The notes beneath the pieces were generated by a model that worked only from the letters and a program-made list of their open reading frames with translations, did no database searches and had not been told where the DNA came from. 64,000 bases of DNA from WTFY01 sp026713925 (GTDB taxonomy: Bacteria > Pseudomonadota > Gammaproteobacteria > UBA4575). The position numbers and the translations under genes are program-made. The stretch lies in contig OY759361.1 of NCBI GenBank assembly GCA_963662355.1, positions 1,302,001 through 1,366,000 of the forward strand, in the 5' to 3' direction. Every line of letters begins with the position of its first letter. Positions within the stretch are counted from its first letter, which is position 1. Shown piece by piece: positions 51,169-59,048 of this stretch.

Positions 51169-51896
51169 TATGTAAGTATAAATCATTGAATATACTATAT
51201 TTATTGATTAATCAAGATTATTGTTCCCCCATTTGTAACCACTATCGTATTGCGAAGTTAAAGATTTGAACTGTGGTTTACTATGAACAAGCTACTCGCT
51301 CTCTTGTGGCGTTGTAGTGTTTCAATAACCGGTATGGCTGAAGATCCGGGCATTATTTCCGGTCTAGGTAAGCCAAAGTGTCTCCACAATGGAATCAATG
51401 TTGGTTCAAAGCAAATTCACTTCAGAAACAGTTTTGAGCAATCAATGTTGAGCCATCTAAATCTGTTTAGATAAAGGGTGTAACGACGGTCAACGGTTTG
51501 CACTGGCAGAGATGCTGGATGCATAGGCCTTATACTCACTGAGTGAGCGCGATGTGTAATTACATGATAGGTCCATCGGTATAACCGCAATTAGCCCATC
51601 ATTCACTGGGTATCTAGCCTCCAATGCCGTGAACGATTATCCCAGCTTCCTCTGAAATCCTAGCGCTTAGCCTATGGTCTGGTAGGCGACATGACCTGCC
51701 AGATTTACATTCGGTGTGGTATCAGGAAGGGGTGACTTCCAATTAACGAGAATTTTCGCGCTATGCCTGGATCAGTTTACAGGGAGAAACCATTAAATGG
51801 TCCTACCACAGAACCTGGCACATATTAGGAGACTTGAATGAATATATAGAAATTTGAATATAAAATTGTATAGATAGCTTTACAAAACAGGTTTAA
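51169..51896. other. Gene-poor stretch after tRNA-Tyr
   Basis: About 730 bases with no convincing gene. A 63-aa frame at 51283-51474 lacks a ribosome binding site and motif. Bases 51754-51793 are one copy of the diverged repeat also seen near 46940. No copy of the tRNA-Tyr 3' end is repeated here, so there is no evidence of a classical attachment site. Confidence 0.45.
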
Positions 51897-52211
51897 TTAT
51901 TCATCGCTCACCTTAACGGTGTTTAATACATTGTCTATCTCTATAAGATTGTCGAAATAGGTAATTTCTGGCTTTCCAAAATTAGTTTCAACTCTCTTTT
52001 GCCATTCTTCATCAAAACAGGCCTTTGCATCTTCTAGGCTTGCGAAGTTGTAAATGCCACCACCAACTCGCGACTTCTCATCAAATATGTAGTTTTTTCT
52101 GATAAGACCGGAAATTTTTTGATATCTTGAAACAGTATCTTTTATCCTGTCTTTATAAGCTTCAGGAGTGATTTCTTTTGGGATAGGAAATTTTATTACT
52201 ACCGAAATCAT
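51897..52211 (-). CDS. YdhR-type ferredoxin-like (putative monooxygenase) protein
   Basis: A 104-aa protein matching the YdhR family, an antibiotic-biosynthesis-monooxygenase-like ferredoxin fold that forms dimers. The pattern IPKEITPEAYKDRIKDTVSRY, SRVGGGIYNFASLEDAKACFDEEW is family-typical. Members are proposed to oxidise small aromatic substrates without a metal or flavin, but activity is often untested. It is divergent from the flavoprotein gene at 52318, which suggests possible shared regulation. Confidence 0.75.
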   Translation of the reverse strand: MISVVIKFPIPKEITPEAYKDRIKDTVSRYQKISGLIRKNYIFDEKSRVGGGIYNFASLEDAKACFDEEWQKRVETNFGKPEITYFDNLIEIDNVLNTVKVSDE

Positions 52212-52317
52212 ACTTTATCCCAATATCAGCAAATCGTATTTATTTGTAATTATTTGTCGAAGCCAGCCAGCGAAAATTATAAAAGTTTGTACCAGAAATT
52301 TCCATTAAGAATAGTGC

Positions 52318-53667
52318 ATGTATGACGTATTAATAATTGGTGCAGGAACCGCAGGTATTGCAGCAGCCAAACAATTGGAAAAATTGAATGCCAAGTATTT
52401 GCTGATAGAAGAGGGAGATGGAAGTACGACGTGTGCAAAGACGGGATGCATGCCATCTAAAGGGCTCATTGAAATAGCGAAGAAGGTTAATAATATTCAG
52501 TCCCTAACCAAAGATAATATCATCCAGCAAAACCAATTCAAAGTTGATACTGCTTCCGTACTGAAAAAAGTACGTGCACTTAGAGATCATTTCGTCGAGA
52601 GAACAATAAGAGGCAGTGAAGAATTTCCCAGAATCAAAGGGCATGCAAGCTTTGTTGATACGAATACTCTTGAGGTCAATGGGGAAAAGATTTCGGCAAA
52701 CAATATCATTATTGCAAGCGGCTCAAGGCCGAGAATACCGGATGTATTTGAAGAGGTGAAATCCAGCATATTGACTACGGATAATTTTTTTGAACAGGAA
52801 ACGCTACCGGACAGCATAGCCGTTGTTGGGCTGGGTATTGTCGGGGTAGAGCTTGCCCAGGCGCTTGCAAGATTAGGGGTACAGATACAGGTATATGAAG
52901 AATATAAAACCATAGCAGGCATACAGGATGAAAAAGTTTTCCATCATGCACTTTCTATTCAACAGCAGTACTACCCGATTCATTTTAATACCAAGATTGC
53001 AAAGGTAACCAAGCAGGCCGGGCAGTTTTTGATTGAGTGGGAAAGTGGTCAGTCAAAAACTGACCAAGTCTTGTTATGTGCTGGAAGAGAATCCAATATT
53101 GATCAATTGAATTTGGAAATACTGGGACTGGATACTTCGGTCACAGCAAACACGTTATATGACCCCTGCACGTTGCAGATAAATGATTTTCCAATTTATG
53201 TGGCGGGAGATGCCAGTTCGAAAAAAATGGTGGTGCATGAAGCTGCAGAGGAGGCAAGAGTCGCAGTATACAATGCGATGCATGCTAAAAAGAAAAGACT
53301 TGCGAAACCTGCCTTAAATATAGTTTTTACCGATCCACCCATAGCAAGAGTAGGCCAGTCATTGAGTGAACTCGACCAGGAAAAGTGCGTTATCGGTGAA
53401 TTCGAATTTTCCTTGCAAGGACGTGCCACTTTAAAAGGGGAAAACCATGGCGTTGTACGGGTTTATGTGCATTCTGAAAACCATCATATACTTGGTGCGG
53501 AAATGATGGCCCCGGGTGCGGATAATTTTGCGCATCTGTTAATGATGGCCATTCAGAATGAAATTCCGTTACACGGACTGTTGCAATTGCCTGTTTATCA
53601 CCCGGTTTTGGAAGAAGGATTGCGCCAGGCACTAGTTAATGCAAAAAGCAAATCAGCAGTTACATAA
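52318..53667 (+). CDS. Dihydrolipoamide-dehydrogenase-like pyridine nucleotide-disulfide oxidoreductase
   Basis: A 449-aa DSOR flavoprotein. FAD motif IIGAGTAGIAAA, redox disulfide Cys39-x4-Cys44 (TTCAKTGCMPSKG), NAD(P) motif VVGLGIVGVELAQAL, second FAD block IYVAGDASS, and the C-terminal catalytic HPVLEE (His-Glu dyad) are all present. An intact His-Glu dyad argues against it being 2-ketopropyl-CoM reductase/carboxylase, which has lost that dyad. Still, its position before the CoM operon suggests it may supply thiol or disulfide reduction to that pathway. No 2-oxoacid dehydrogenase subunits are adjacent. Confidence 0.85.
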   Translation: MYDVLIIGAGTAGIAAAKQLEKLNAKYLLIEEGDGSTTCAKTGCMPSKGLIEIAKKVNNIQSLTKDNIIQQNQFKVDTASVLKKVRALRDHFVERTIRGSEEFPRIKGHASFVDTNTLEVNGEKISANNIIIASGSRPRIPDVFEEVKSSILTTDNFFEQETLPDSIAVVGLGIVGVELAQALARLGVQIQVYEEYKTIAGIQDEKVFHHALSIQQQYYPIHFNTKIAKVTKQAGQFLIEWESGQSKTDQVLLCAGRESNIDQLNLEILGLDTSVTANTLYDPCTLQINDFPIYVAGDASSKKMVVHEAAEEARVAVYNAMHAKKKRLAKPALNIVFTDPPIARVGQSLSELDQEKCVIGEFEFSLQGRATLKGENHGVVRVYVHSENHHILGAEMMAPGADNFAHLLMMAIQNEIPLHGLLQLPVYHPVLEEGLRQALVNAKSKSAVT

Positions 53668-53790
53668 GGATTTCTGCACACCTTTTTTCGCCCGCTCCGG
53701 CAAACGAATTTCAAGCCCAGCTTCCAACATGCGAATTGCAGCAGAAAGAGTTGGTTGTGTTACGTGGACATGCTCAGGGCTGTTGAGAAA
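53653..53790 (-). pseudogene. LysR-type regulator fragment (helix-turn-helix remnant)
   Basis: The minus strand reads VTQPTLSAAIRMLEAGLEIR LPERAKKGV, the recognition-helix region of a LysR-family repressor/activator (here split for length). The frame stops at 53653-53655, overlapping the end of the flavoprotein gene by 15 nt, and there is no upstream in-frame start or effector domain. It is a decayed or truncated regulator that may once have controlled the divergent operons. Confidence 0.6.
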
Positions 53791-54074
53791 CTTGCAGCAT
53801 CTGGCACTGTGTCAATGAGAATTTCCTGTGAGTACACCAACTCGTGACAGGATTCCTGTGCTTATCGTACCCCATTGACCAGCAGGCATGTAATTCCAGA
53901 ATTTACTAGGTAAATTCCGTTTTTTTGTTTATCATTTAAGCAATAATAAATTCATTTGGGTATAAAATGCCTGTATAGGCAAGCAGTCATTGTGTGACGA
54001 TCTTTCGAAATTTAAAGCATGACAAAACATCTAGTACTTAAGAATCTAGAGGTAGATTTAGGAGAGGCATCATT
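53791..54074. promoter_or_regulatory. Leader region of the coenzyme M-type operon
   Basis: About 280 bases carrying the probable promoter of the 54 kb operon. TATAAA near 53961 is a -10 candidate, but no well-spaced -35 is visible, which would fit an activator-dependent promoter. GGAGAGG just before 54075 is a good ribosome binding site. Confidence 0.4.
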
Positions 54075-55187
54075 ATGAAAATTAGAGATAGAGAGGTACT
54101 TATACCTACCAGTATTGTAGGCAATTATCCCAACCCACGCTGGTGGGATACGTTGTGGGCGACCAATTTTTCGGGAGACCAGGCACCACCGGATGCGAAA
54201 GAGCGAGAAGCATTGGAAGATGTAATAGCCACTATGGCGCACGACCAGGAAATGGCAGGGCTGGATATTATTTCGGATGGCCGGGTACAAGGCGATAATT
54301 ATGTTGATCAAATCGTGTACTACTACCTTAAGCGTCTTGGCTACAGCATGCATGGGGAATACATGGCTACACCACTTTATAGTGACTTACACTCCGTGAC
54401 CTGCCATCAAGAAATCAAACGCTACGGCCCCATCATGATTCAACAGGCCAGGGCATTGAAACGGGCTACTGACAGACCGATTAAAGTGCAATACACGGGG
54501 GTTCAGGCTTTGGCTCAATGTACAAATGATCATTATTACAAGTCCAGTTATGATCGAGCGATGGCAATTGCCGCAGCACTGAACGAAGAACTCCTTGAAC
54601 TGGACGAGATGGGTGTAGACTTCATTCAATTGGACGAGTTTACATGGCCTTACCTTTTTGAAGATTGGGCGATAGAGGCCTACAACCGATGTGTGGAAGG
54701 TGTCAAAAACTCCAAGATTGTCACACATGTCTGCTGGGGAAACTACAAAGGCACTTACGGGTATTACATGGAAGAAGGAGCAGACGATTTTGATATCACC
54801 AAGCGGGCAGGTGAAAATCCAGCGAATCGAGCTGAATCCATCGTACCGAAATGTTACGAAGCGAACCTGGATGTCATCAACATAGAAAACTGTGGCAGGT
54901 GTGAGGGCGAACTGGATGTTCTGAAAACACATCCGCTGCCGGACAACATGTACTTTTGGGCAGGGGTCATCGATATCAAGAGCACGATTGTCGAAACTGC
55001 TGACCAGGTAGCTGATCGTATCCGGGGCCTGCTCAAGCATGTTCCTGCCGACCGCCTTGGGGTTACAACCGATTGTGGTCTTATTCACTTTTGGCGCTAC
55101 ATCGCCTATGAAAAAATGCGTGCGCTTGTTGAAGGAACAAAAATCGTGCGTGAAGAATTGCAAAAGGAATCAAAGAAAGCCGCATGA
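54075..55187 (+). CDS. Zinc-dependent MetE-fold transferase, epoxyalkane:CoM transferase-like
   Basis: A 370-aa protein of the cobalamin-independent methionine synthase C-terminal fold. Predicted zinc ligands are His218 and Cys220 (THVCWG) and Cys334 (TTDCGL), the HxC...C pattern used by MetE, CoM methyltransferases and epoxyalkane:CoM transferase. These enzymes activate a thiol (homocysteine or coenzyme M) for attack on a methyl group or epoxide. It begins with IPTSIVGNYP, as MetE-like proteins do. Its length matches the stand-alone epoxyalkane:CoM transferase (about 375 aa) and it heads the operon that appears to make coenzyme M. It could instead be a different thiol methyltransferase. Confidence 0.8.
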   Translation: MKIRDREVLIPTSIVGNYPNPRWWDTLWATNFSGDQAPPDAKEREALEDVIATMAHDQEMAGLDIISDGRVQGDNYVDQIVYYYLKRLGYSMHGEYMATPLYSDLHSVTCHQEIKRYGPIMIQQARALKRATDRPIKVQYTGVQALAQCTNDHYYKSSYDRAMAIAAALNEELLELDEMGVDFIQLDEFTWPYLFEDWAIEAYNRCVEGVKNSKIVTHVCWGNYKGTYGYYMEEGADDFDITKRAGENPANRAESIVPKCYEANLDVINIENCGRCEGELDVLKTHPLPDNMYFWAGVIDIKSTIVETADQVADRIRGLLKHVPADRLGVTTDCGLIHFWRYIAYEKMRALVEGTKIVREELQKESKKAA

Positions 55188-55227
55188 TGCGCTGATCAAA
55201 AATAAAGTTAATGGAGATTCTGTATCC

Positions 55228-55437
55228 ATGTCAGTTCTGACCTTATGGTGCCCGGATTGTAAACGGGAGTTCAAAGGCATGGTCATGACCGGTGCGAAAG
55301 TTCCTGATGTGTGGGTTTGCGCGGTCTGTAAAAGTGATCACGCAAATCCAATACACGAAGATCATCATTCACATCCTTGGGCGAAAGATCCATGCGATCA
55401 TGATTCTTCCAGGACCTGTCCTTGCTGCGTAGTGTAA
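55228..55437 (+). CDS. Small zinc-ribbon-like protein
   Basis: A 69-aa protein with two CxxC pairs (Cys8/Cys11 and Cys31/Cys34), a His-rich linker (HEDHHSHPW) and a C-terminal CPCC, eight Cys in all. The ATG at 55228 follows GGAG; the longer frame starting at 55039 overlaps the previous gene and is rejected. It may bind zinc or act as a metal or sulfur chaperone for the neighbouring zinc transferase. No family is recognised. Confidence 0.7.
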   Translation: MSVLTLWCPDCKREFKGMVMTGAKVPDVWVCAVCKSDHANPIHEDHHSHPWAKDPCDHDSSRTCPCCVV

Positions 55438-55441
55438 TTGT

Positions 55442-56386
55442 GTGTTGACACGCCACTCGACCGCAGAGAACAAATTTACCAGCATTGAAGCACTAGCTTC
55501 ACAAGTTGAATCCGGGGATTGTGTAGCAGTCGGAGGTGGCTTGTCATCACGTGAGCCGATGGCTCTGATCCGTTCAATCATCCGCAATCGTGTTAGCGGT
55601 TTGACAGTGGTCGGTTCTGCACACGGCATTGACATCGATTTGCTGTGCGGTGCAAATGCGGTTTCTGCGTCTCAAGAAAGTTATGTAGGGTTTGAACAAG
55701 ATTTCGGCATGGCGCAAAACTATCGACGAGGATGTGAAAGTGGTGAAATTGAGATTCAGGACAATTGCTGCTATACGCTTGTTCAACAACTTCGTGCCTC
55801 GATACAAGGCTTGCCATTTATGCCCATTCAATCGGTGAGAGGTACCGATTTTGAAAAAATTCATCCAAGTTATAAGACGATACAGAGTCCTTATTCGGGA
55901 GAGGACATACTGGTTGTTCCACCTCTTACACCGGATGTGGCAATTATTCATGTCCAGTATGCCGACTTGCACGGCAATCTGAGGATAGAAGGTCCTCCAG
56001 TCGTTGACTTGCTGTTTGCGCAGGCATCAAGAAAAGTACTGGCAACGGTGGAAAAGATCGTAACGAATGAAGAATTGAAGCGCCTCGGGGGTGCTAATAT
56101 TCCGTACTTTTATGTGTCATACATGGCTGAAGCACCCATGGGCGCTCATCCGACCGCCTGTTATCCATTTTATGCCTATGATCGTGAACATACAGAGTTA
56201 TACATGTCTGCTGCGAAAGAAGGTTCAACAGCGTTCAAAAACAAATATCTGAAAGATTTCGTATATGGGTGTGAAAGTCATGAAGAATACCTGAATCGCA
56301 TTGGCGGGGAAGATACACGTGCAAGACTGTCTAGCTGGAAGGAGTCAACTGATGCCTGGATGGAGTTATACAAGGAAAGTACATAG
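55442..56386 (+). CDS. CoA-transferase family I, subunit A (GctA/IpdA-like)
   Basis: A 314-aa alpha subunit of the glutaconate-CoA-transferase fold. VSGDCVAVGGGLSSREPMALIRSIIR, LTVVGSAHGIDIDLLCGA and the LPFMPI and ALTPDVAIIHVQYADLHGN-like (LTPDVAIIHVQYADLHGN) stretches match GctA and the IpdA cholesterol-ring hydrolase. The start is a GTG or TTG at 55442/55445, 4 nt after the zinc-ribbon gene. With the next gene it forms the heterodimer. Substrate is an acyl-CoA, identity unknown. Confidence 0.82.
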   Translation: MLTRHSTAENKFTSIEALASQVESGDCVAVGGGLSSREPMALIRSIIRNRVSGLTVVGSAHGIDIDLLCGANAVSASQESYVGFEQDFGMAQNYRRGCESGEIEIQDNCCYTLVQQLRASIQGLPFMPIQSVRGTDFEKIHPSYKTIQSPYSGEDILVVPPLTPDVAIIHVQYADLHGNLRIEGPPVVDLLFAQASRKVLATVEKIVTNEELKRLGGANIPYFYVSYMAEAPMGAHPTACYPFYAYDREHTELYMSAAKEGSTAFKNKYLKDFVYGCESHEEYLNRIGGEDTRARLSSWKESTDAWMELYKEST

Positions 56387-56388
56387 AC

Positions 56389-57243
56389 ATGGACAAGAAT
56401 TGCACGCTGGGCGAGCTGCTGATCGATCAACTGGCGCGAACTGTTGAAAATGACACACTGGTGTTCCATGGATTTGGGTCACCATTAGTCCAGATTGCAT
56501 TGCATGTTGCCAAAAGGGTATACGCCCCTAATCTGGTGCTGGTGGCTGGTGCCACCTATGGAGTCAATCCGGATCCTCCTTTCATCGCTCCCACGACTAA
56601 CGACTGGGTACATGACCGAAACTCTGAATGCCGCCTAAGCATTGGTGAGTTATTCGATCTGTCTGCAAGTGGGCGCTTGGGGAGAATGTTTTTATCTGGC
56701 CTGCAAATCGATCGTTGGGGCAATACCAATGTAACTCAGCTGGGCCGTAAAACCTTAAAGCTGAAACTGCCGGGGGGTGGCGGCGCCTGTAACCTGTCAT
56801 GCAATGCAGAAAATATAACATTGTGGACGGCTGCACATCGTTCAGAGCCAGTAAAAGGAAAGCGCCGCTATCGGATCGTCTCGCAGTGTGACTATGTCAC
56901 CGGTTTTGGTCATAAGAACGCTGATGGGATTACCCGCAGGCAACTCGGGTACCTGGGTAACGGCCCACAGTGGCTCGTTACGGATCTAGGTGTTTTTGAT
57001 TTCGATCAAAACGGGCATTTGCAATTGCATGCTCTCTATCCGCACACCACTGCAGACAATGTTCTGGAAAATACTGAATTTGAACCCAGAATGAACAAAG
57101 AGGTTAAAACAGTTTCACTTCCTTCTTCAGAAGTGCTTTCGATCATCCGAAAACTTGATCCACTTCGCATTCATGAAAAGGAATTATTGCCCAGTGACCG
57201 CTCATTGACATTGGAAGAGCCTAAAAATGCAGCAATCTGTTGA
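56389..57243 (+). CDS. CoA-transferase family I, subunit B (GctB/IpdB-like), catalytic Glu apparently absent
   Basis: A 284-aa beta subunit. FDLSASGRLGRMFLSGLQID RWGNTN (split) and LPGGGGACNLSCNAENI are typical of GctB/IpdB proteins. In true transferases a Glu (E-S/N-G after a hydrophobic strand) forms the covalent glutamyl-CoA; here the aligned strand reads LVLVAGATYG, with Ala53 where Glu is expected. IpdAB, a hydrolase of this fold that lacks the transferase Glu, is a better functional model than a CoA transferase. It is 2 nt after subunit A and its end overlaps the next gene by 17 nt. Confidence 0.8.
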   Translation: MDKNCTLGELLIDQLARTVENDTLVFHGFGSPLVQIALHVAKRVYAPNLVLVAGATYGVNPDPPFIAPTTNDWVHDRNSECRLSIGELFDLSASGRLGRMFLSGLQIDRWGNTNVTQLGRKTLKLKLPGGGGACNLSCNAENITLWTAAHRSEPVKGKRRYRIVSQCDYVTGFGHKNADGITRRQLGYLGNGPQWLVTDLGVFDFDQNGHLQLHALYPHTTADNVLENTEFEPRMNKEVKTVSLPSSEVLSIIRKLDPLRIHEKELLPSDRSLTLEEPKNAAIC

Positions 57244-58171
57244 ACAATCCCAAACGAACGTGAAACAGGCAGATTTTTCGACCAGGTATCGAGACAAAAA
57301 TAATATTGTTCCAATTCCTTATCGCAAAACCAGTGTTCAGGAATATGCTGGTGAAATGTCCGAGAAAGCGGTGCGGTCATACTTGTTGGGGAAAGAAGCG
57401 TATCGGCGCACAGAATTTATTGTACTCAAAGGGGGCATCCAGGAACATGCAGTCGTTGCCATCCAAAAGTCCGATGATCAATCGCTATTTTCAGATATAA
57501 CCCATGTTGAAATACTAGGCCTCCCGGAAAACTGCGTTTACGTTCAGGACAGCAGTGTTGACTGCGCGAATCGATCTGCCCTGGCTGGGGCTGCTTTTCG
57601 CAATCAAGTAAAAAAAGATGGAATATGCATTGTTGAGGGCAAGTTTGATCATATCAACTTCATATGTCGTCCTGACCCGCTTGTGCTGCAGGTGCTGGAA
57701 GTCGAACCACCTTCTCCACCAAAATTACATGACATGGTCGTACAGGCATTAAGTTATGCTGATTTGCCTCCCATTCTTGTTGAGCTCAAAACAATTGATG
57801 TAAGAGAGCTATGTAACAGTGTTGATCCTGAATGTTACTTGCTGCCTTGCAGATCAGGCGGAATGGATCAACTACAAAAGCCTGTATATTTCTTGGACGA
57901 GCGTCCCAGGCAACGCAAGAACTGGGTTTTAATAGGATGCGAAAGAAGTCTTCAGTTTCATCGACACTATTATGGAGATGAGCCACCCCAGGTCGAGATG
58001 TGTCCACGCAAGCTTCGACAGGAATCTGAAGTGCCTACACTATTGAAGTGTTGCCTACTTGAATTCGAGATTGAAAGAGATGGGGACGTGATGGTTGTTC
58101 CCTGGGGTGCCGATCTCGCTATGGTAGAACTAGCTTTGCGGGAAATTTCAAGCGAGGTTGAGTATGTCTAA
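57227..58171 (+). CDS. Cysteine-rich protein of unknown function in the CoM-type operon
   Basis: A 314-aa soluble protein I do not recognise, with 11 cysteines scattered from about residue 105 to 285 (including ENCVYVQDSSVDC, PECYLLPC and LLKCCLLEF). The N-terminal third is charged (FSTRYRDKNNIVPIPYRKTS). It starts inside the CoA-transferase B gene and its stop overlaps the ComA-type start by 8 nt, so it is translated with the CoM enzymes. By position it could correspond to the extra gene xcbA found beside xcbBCDE, and could do a reduction, decarboxylation or thiolation step. That assignment is inference only. Confidence 0.55.
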   Translation: MQQSVEQSQTNVKQADFSTRYRDKNNIVPIPYRKTSVQEYAGEMSEKAVRSYLLGKEAYRRTEFIVLKGGIQEHAVVAIQKSDDQSLFSDITHVEILGLPENCVYVQDSSVDCANRSALAGAAFRNQVKKDGICIVEGKFDHINFICRPDPLVLQVLEVEPPSPPKLHDMVVQALSYADLPPILVELKTIDVRELCNSVDPECYLLPCRSGGMDQLQKPVYFLDERPRQRKNWVLIGCERSLQFHRHYYGDEPPQVEMCPRKLRQESEVPTLLKCCLLEFEIERDGDVMVVPWGADLAMVELALREISSEVEYV

Positions 58172-59048
58172 GTCTGCTTGGGATGGGATACAGGTCATCA
58201 GTGAATTCATGAAAGAGCGTATAGAGCGGCAAAAAAACGTTGGTATGACGATGGTTATCGATACGTGCATGGGGCCGCAGATGTTGCAGGATATGCTTCT
58301 GGTTTCGAACGAGTATATCGATCACTGGAAGTGCAGCTATGGAGTATCTGCCGTGATGCCTGCAAACATACTCCGTCAGATGCTCGATACATTGAACCAG
58401 TACAACATCAATACGTTTCCGGGAGGTACGCTGTTGGAGGCCGCGATTGTTCAGAAAAATTGTCAATCGTTCATGCTGCGTGCCAAAGAGATTGGATTCC
58501 GTTCAGTCGAAATTTCAGATGGAACGATCACGCTTCCCATCAAGCGCAGGCGCAACGCAATTTTGTGTGCGCTGGATAATGGATTGATTCCAATTACAGA
58601 GGTAGGTAAAAAAGACCCCACGAAGCAGCCAAGCCCTGAAGAGCTCGCAGACCTGATCCTGCAGGATTTATATTTTGGCGCTGAATATGTAATTCTGGAT
58701 GCAAGGGAATCCGGGCGCGAAGTCGGCATATTTGACCAAAATGGAGATTTGAAGCTCGAACTGTTCAATAAAATCTTGTCGTTAGTGGGGCAAAAAAAAG
58801 AAAAAGTCATTTGGGAAGCCCCCCTGAAAAAACAACAGGCCACCCTGATCAAGCAAATGGGTCCAAACGTAAACCTTGGGAATATCAGTCCCATGGACGT
58901 CTTGTCGTTAGAGTCATTGCGTGTGGGACTTCAATATGAATCCTTGAGAGAAATTGCCGACGAGTCTACCCAGCGTGGCATGTGGGACCCTGATTCAGTA
59001 GAAAACTCTGATACAACCAAGATACCACAGGTATCTGCAAAGAAATGA
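58164..59048 (+). CDS. comA: Phosphosulfolactate synthase, ComA family
   Basis: A 294-aa TIM-barrel protein of the ComA family, which adds sulfite to phosphoenolpyruvate to give (R)-phosphosulfolactate, the first step of coenzyme M synthesis. Family features are TMVIDTCMGPQMLQDML near the N-terminus, NGLIPITEVGKK, ILDARESGREVGIFD and KVIWEAPLKKQQ. An ATG at 58164 follows GAGG; a TTG two codons earlier is the alternative. It is followed with ATGA overlap by the first AFS lyase. In bacteria ComA homologues also occur in spore sulfolactate pathways, but there they are not followed by two AFS lyases and a PLP enzyme. Confidence 0.88.
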   Translation: MSKSAWDGIQVISEFMKERIERQKNVGMTMVIDTCMGPQMLQDMLLVSNEYIDHWKCSYGVSAVMPANILRQMLDTLNQYNINTFPGGTLLEAAIVQKNCQSFMLRAKEIGFRSVEISDGTITLPIKRRRNAILCALDNGLIPITEVGKKDPTKQPSPEELADLILQDLYFGAEYVILDARESGREVGIFDQNGDLKLELFNKILSLVGQKKEKVIWEAPLKKQQATLIKQMGPNVNLGNISPMDVLSLESLRVGLQYESLREIADESTQRGMWDPDSVENSDTTKIPQVSAKK

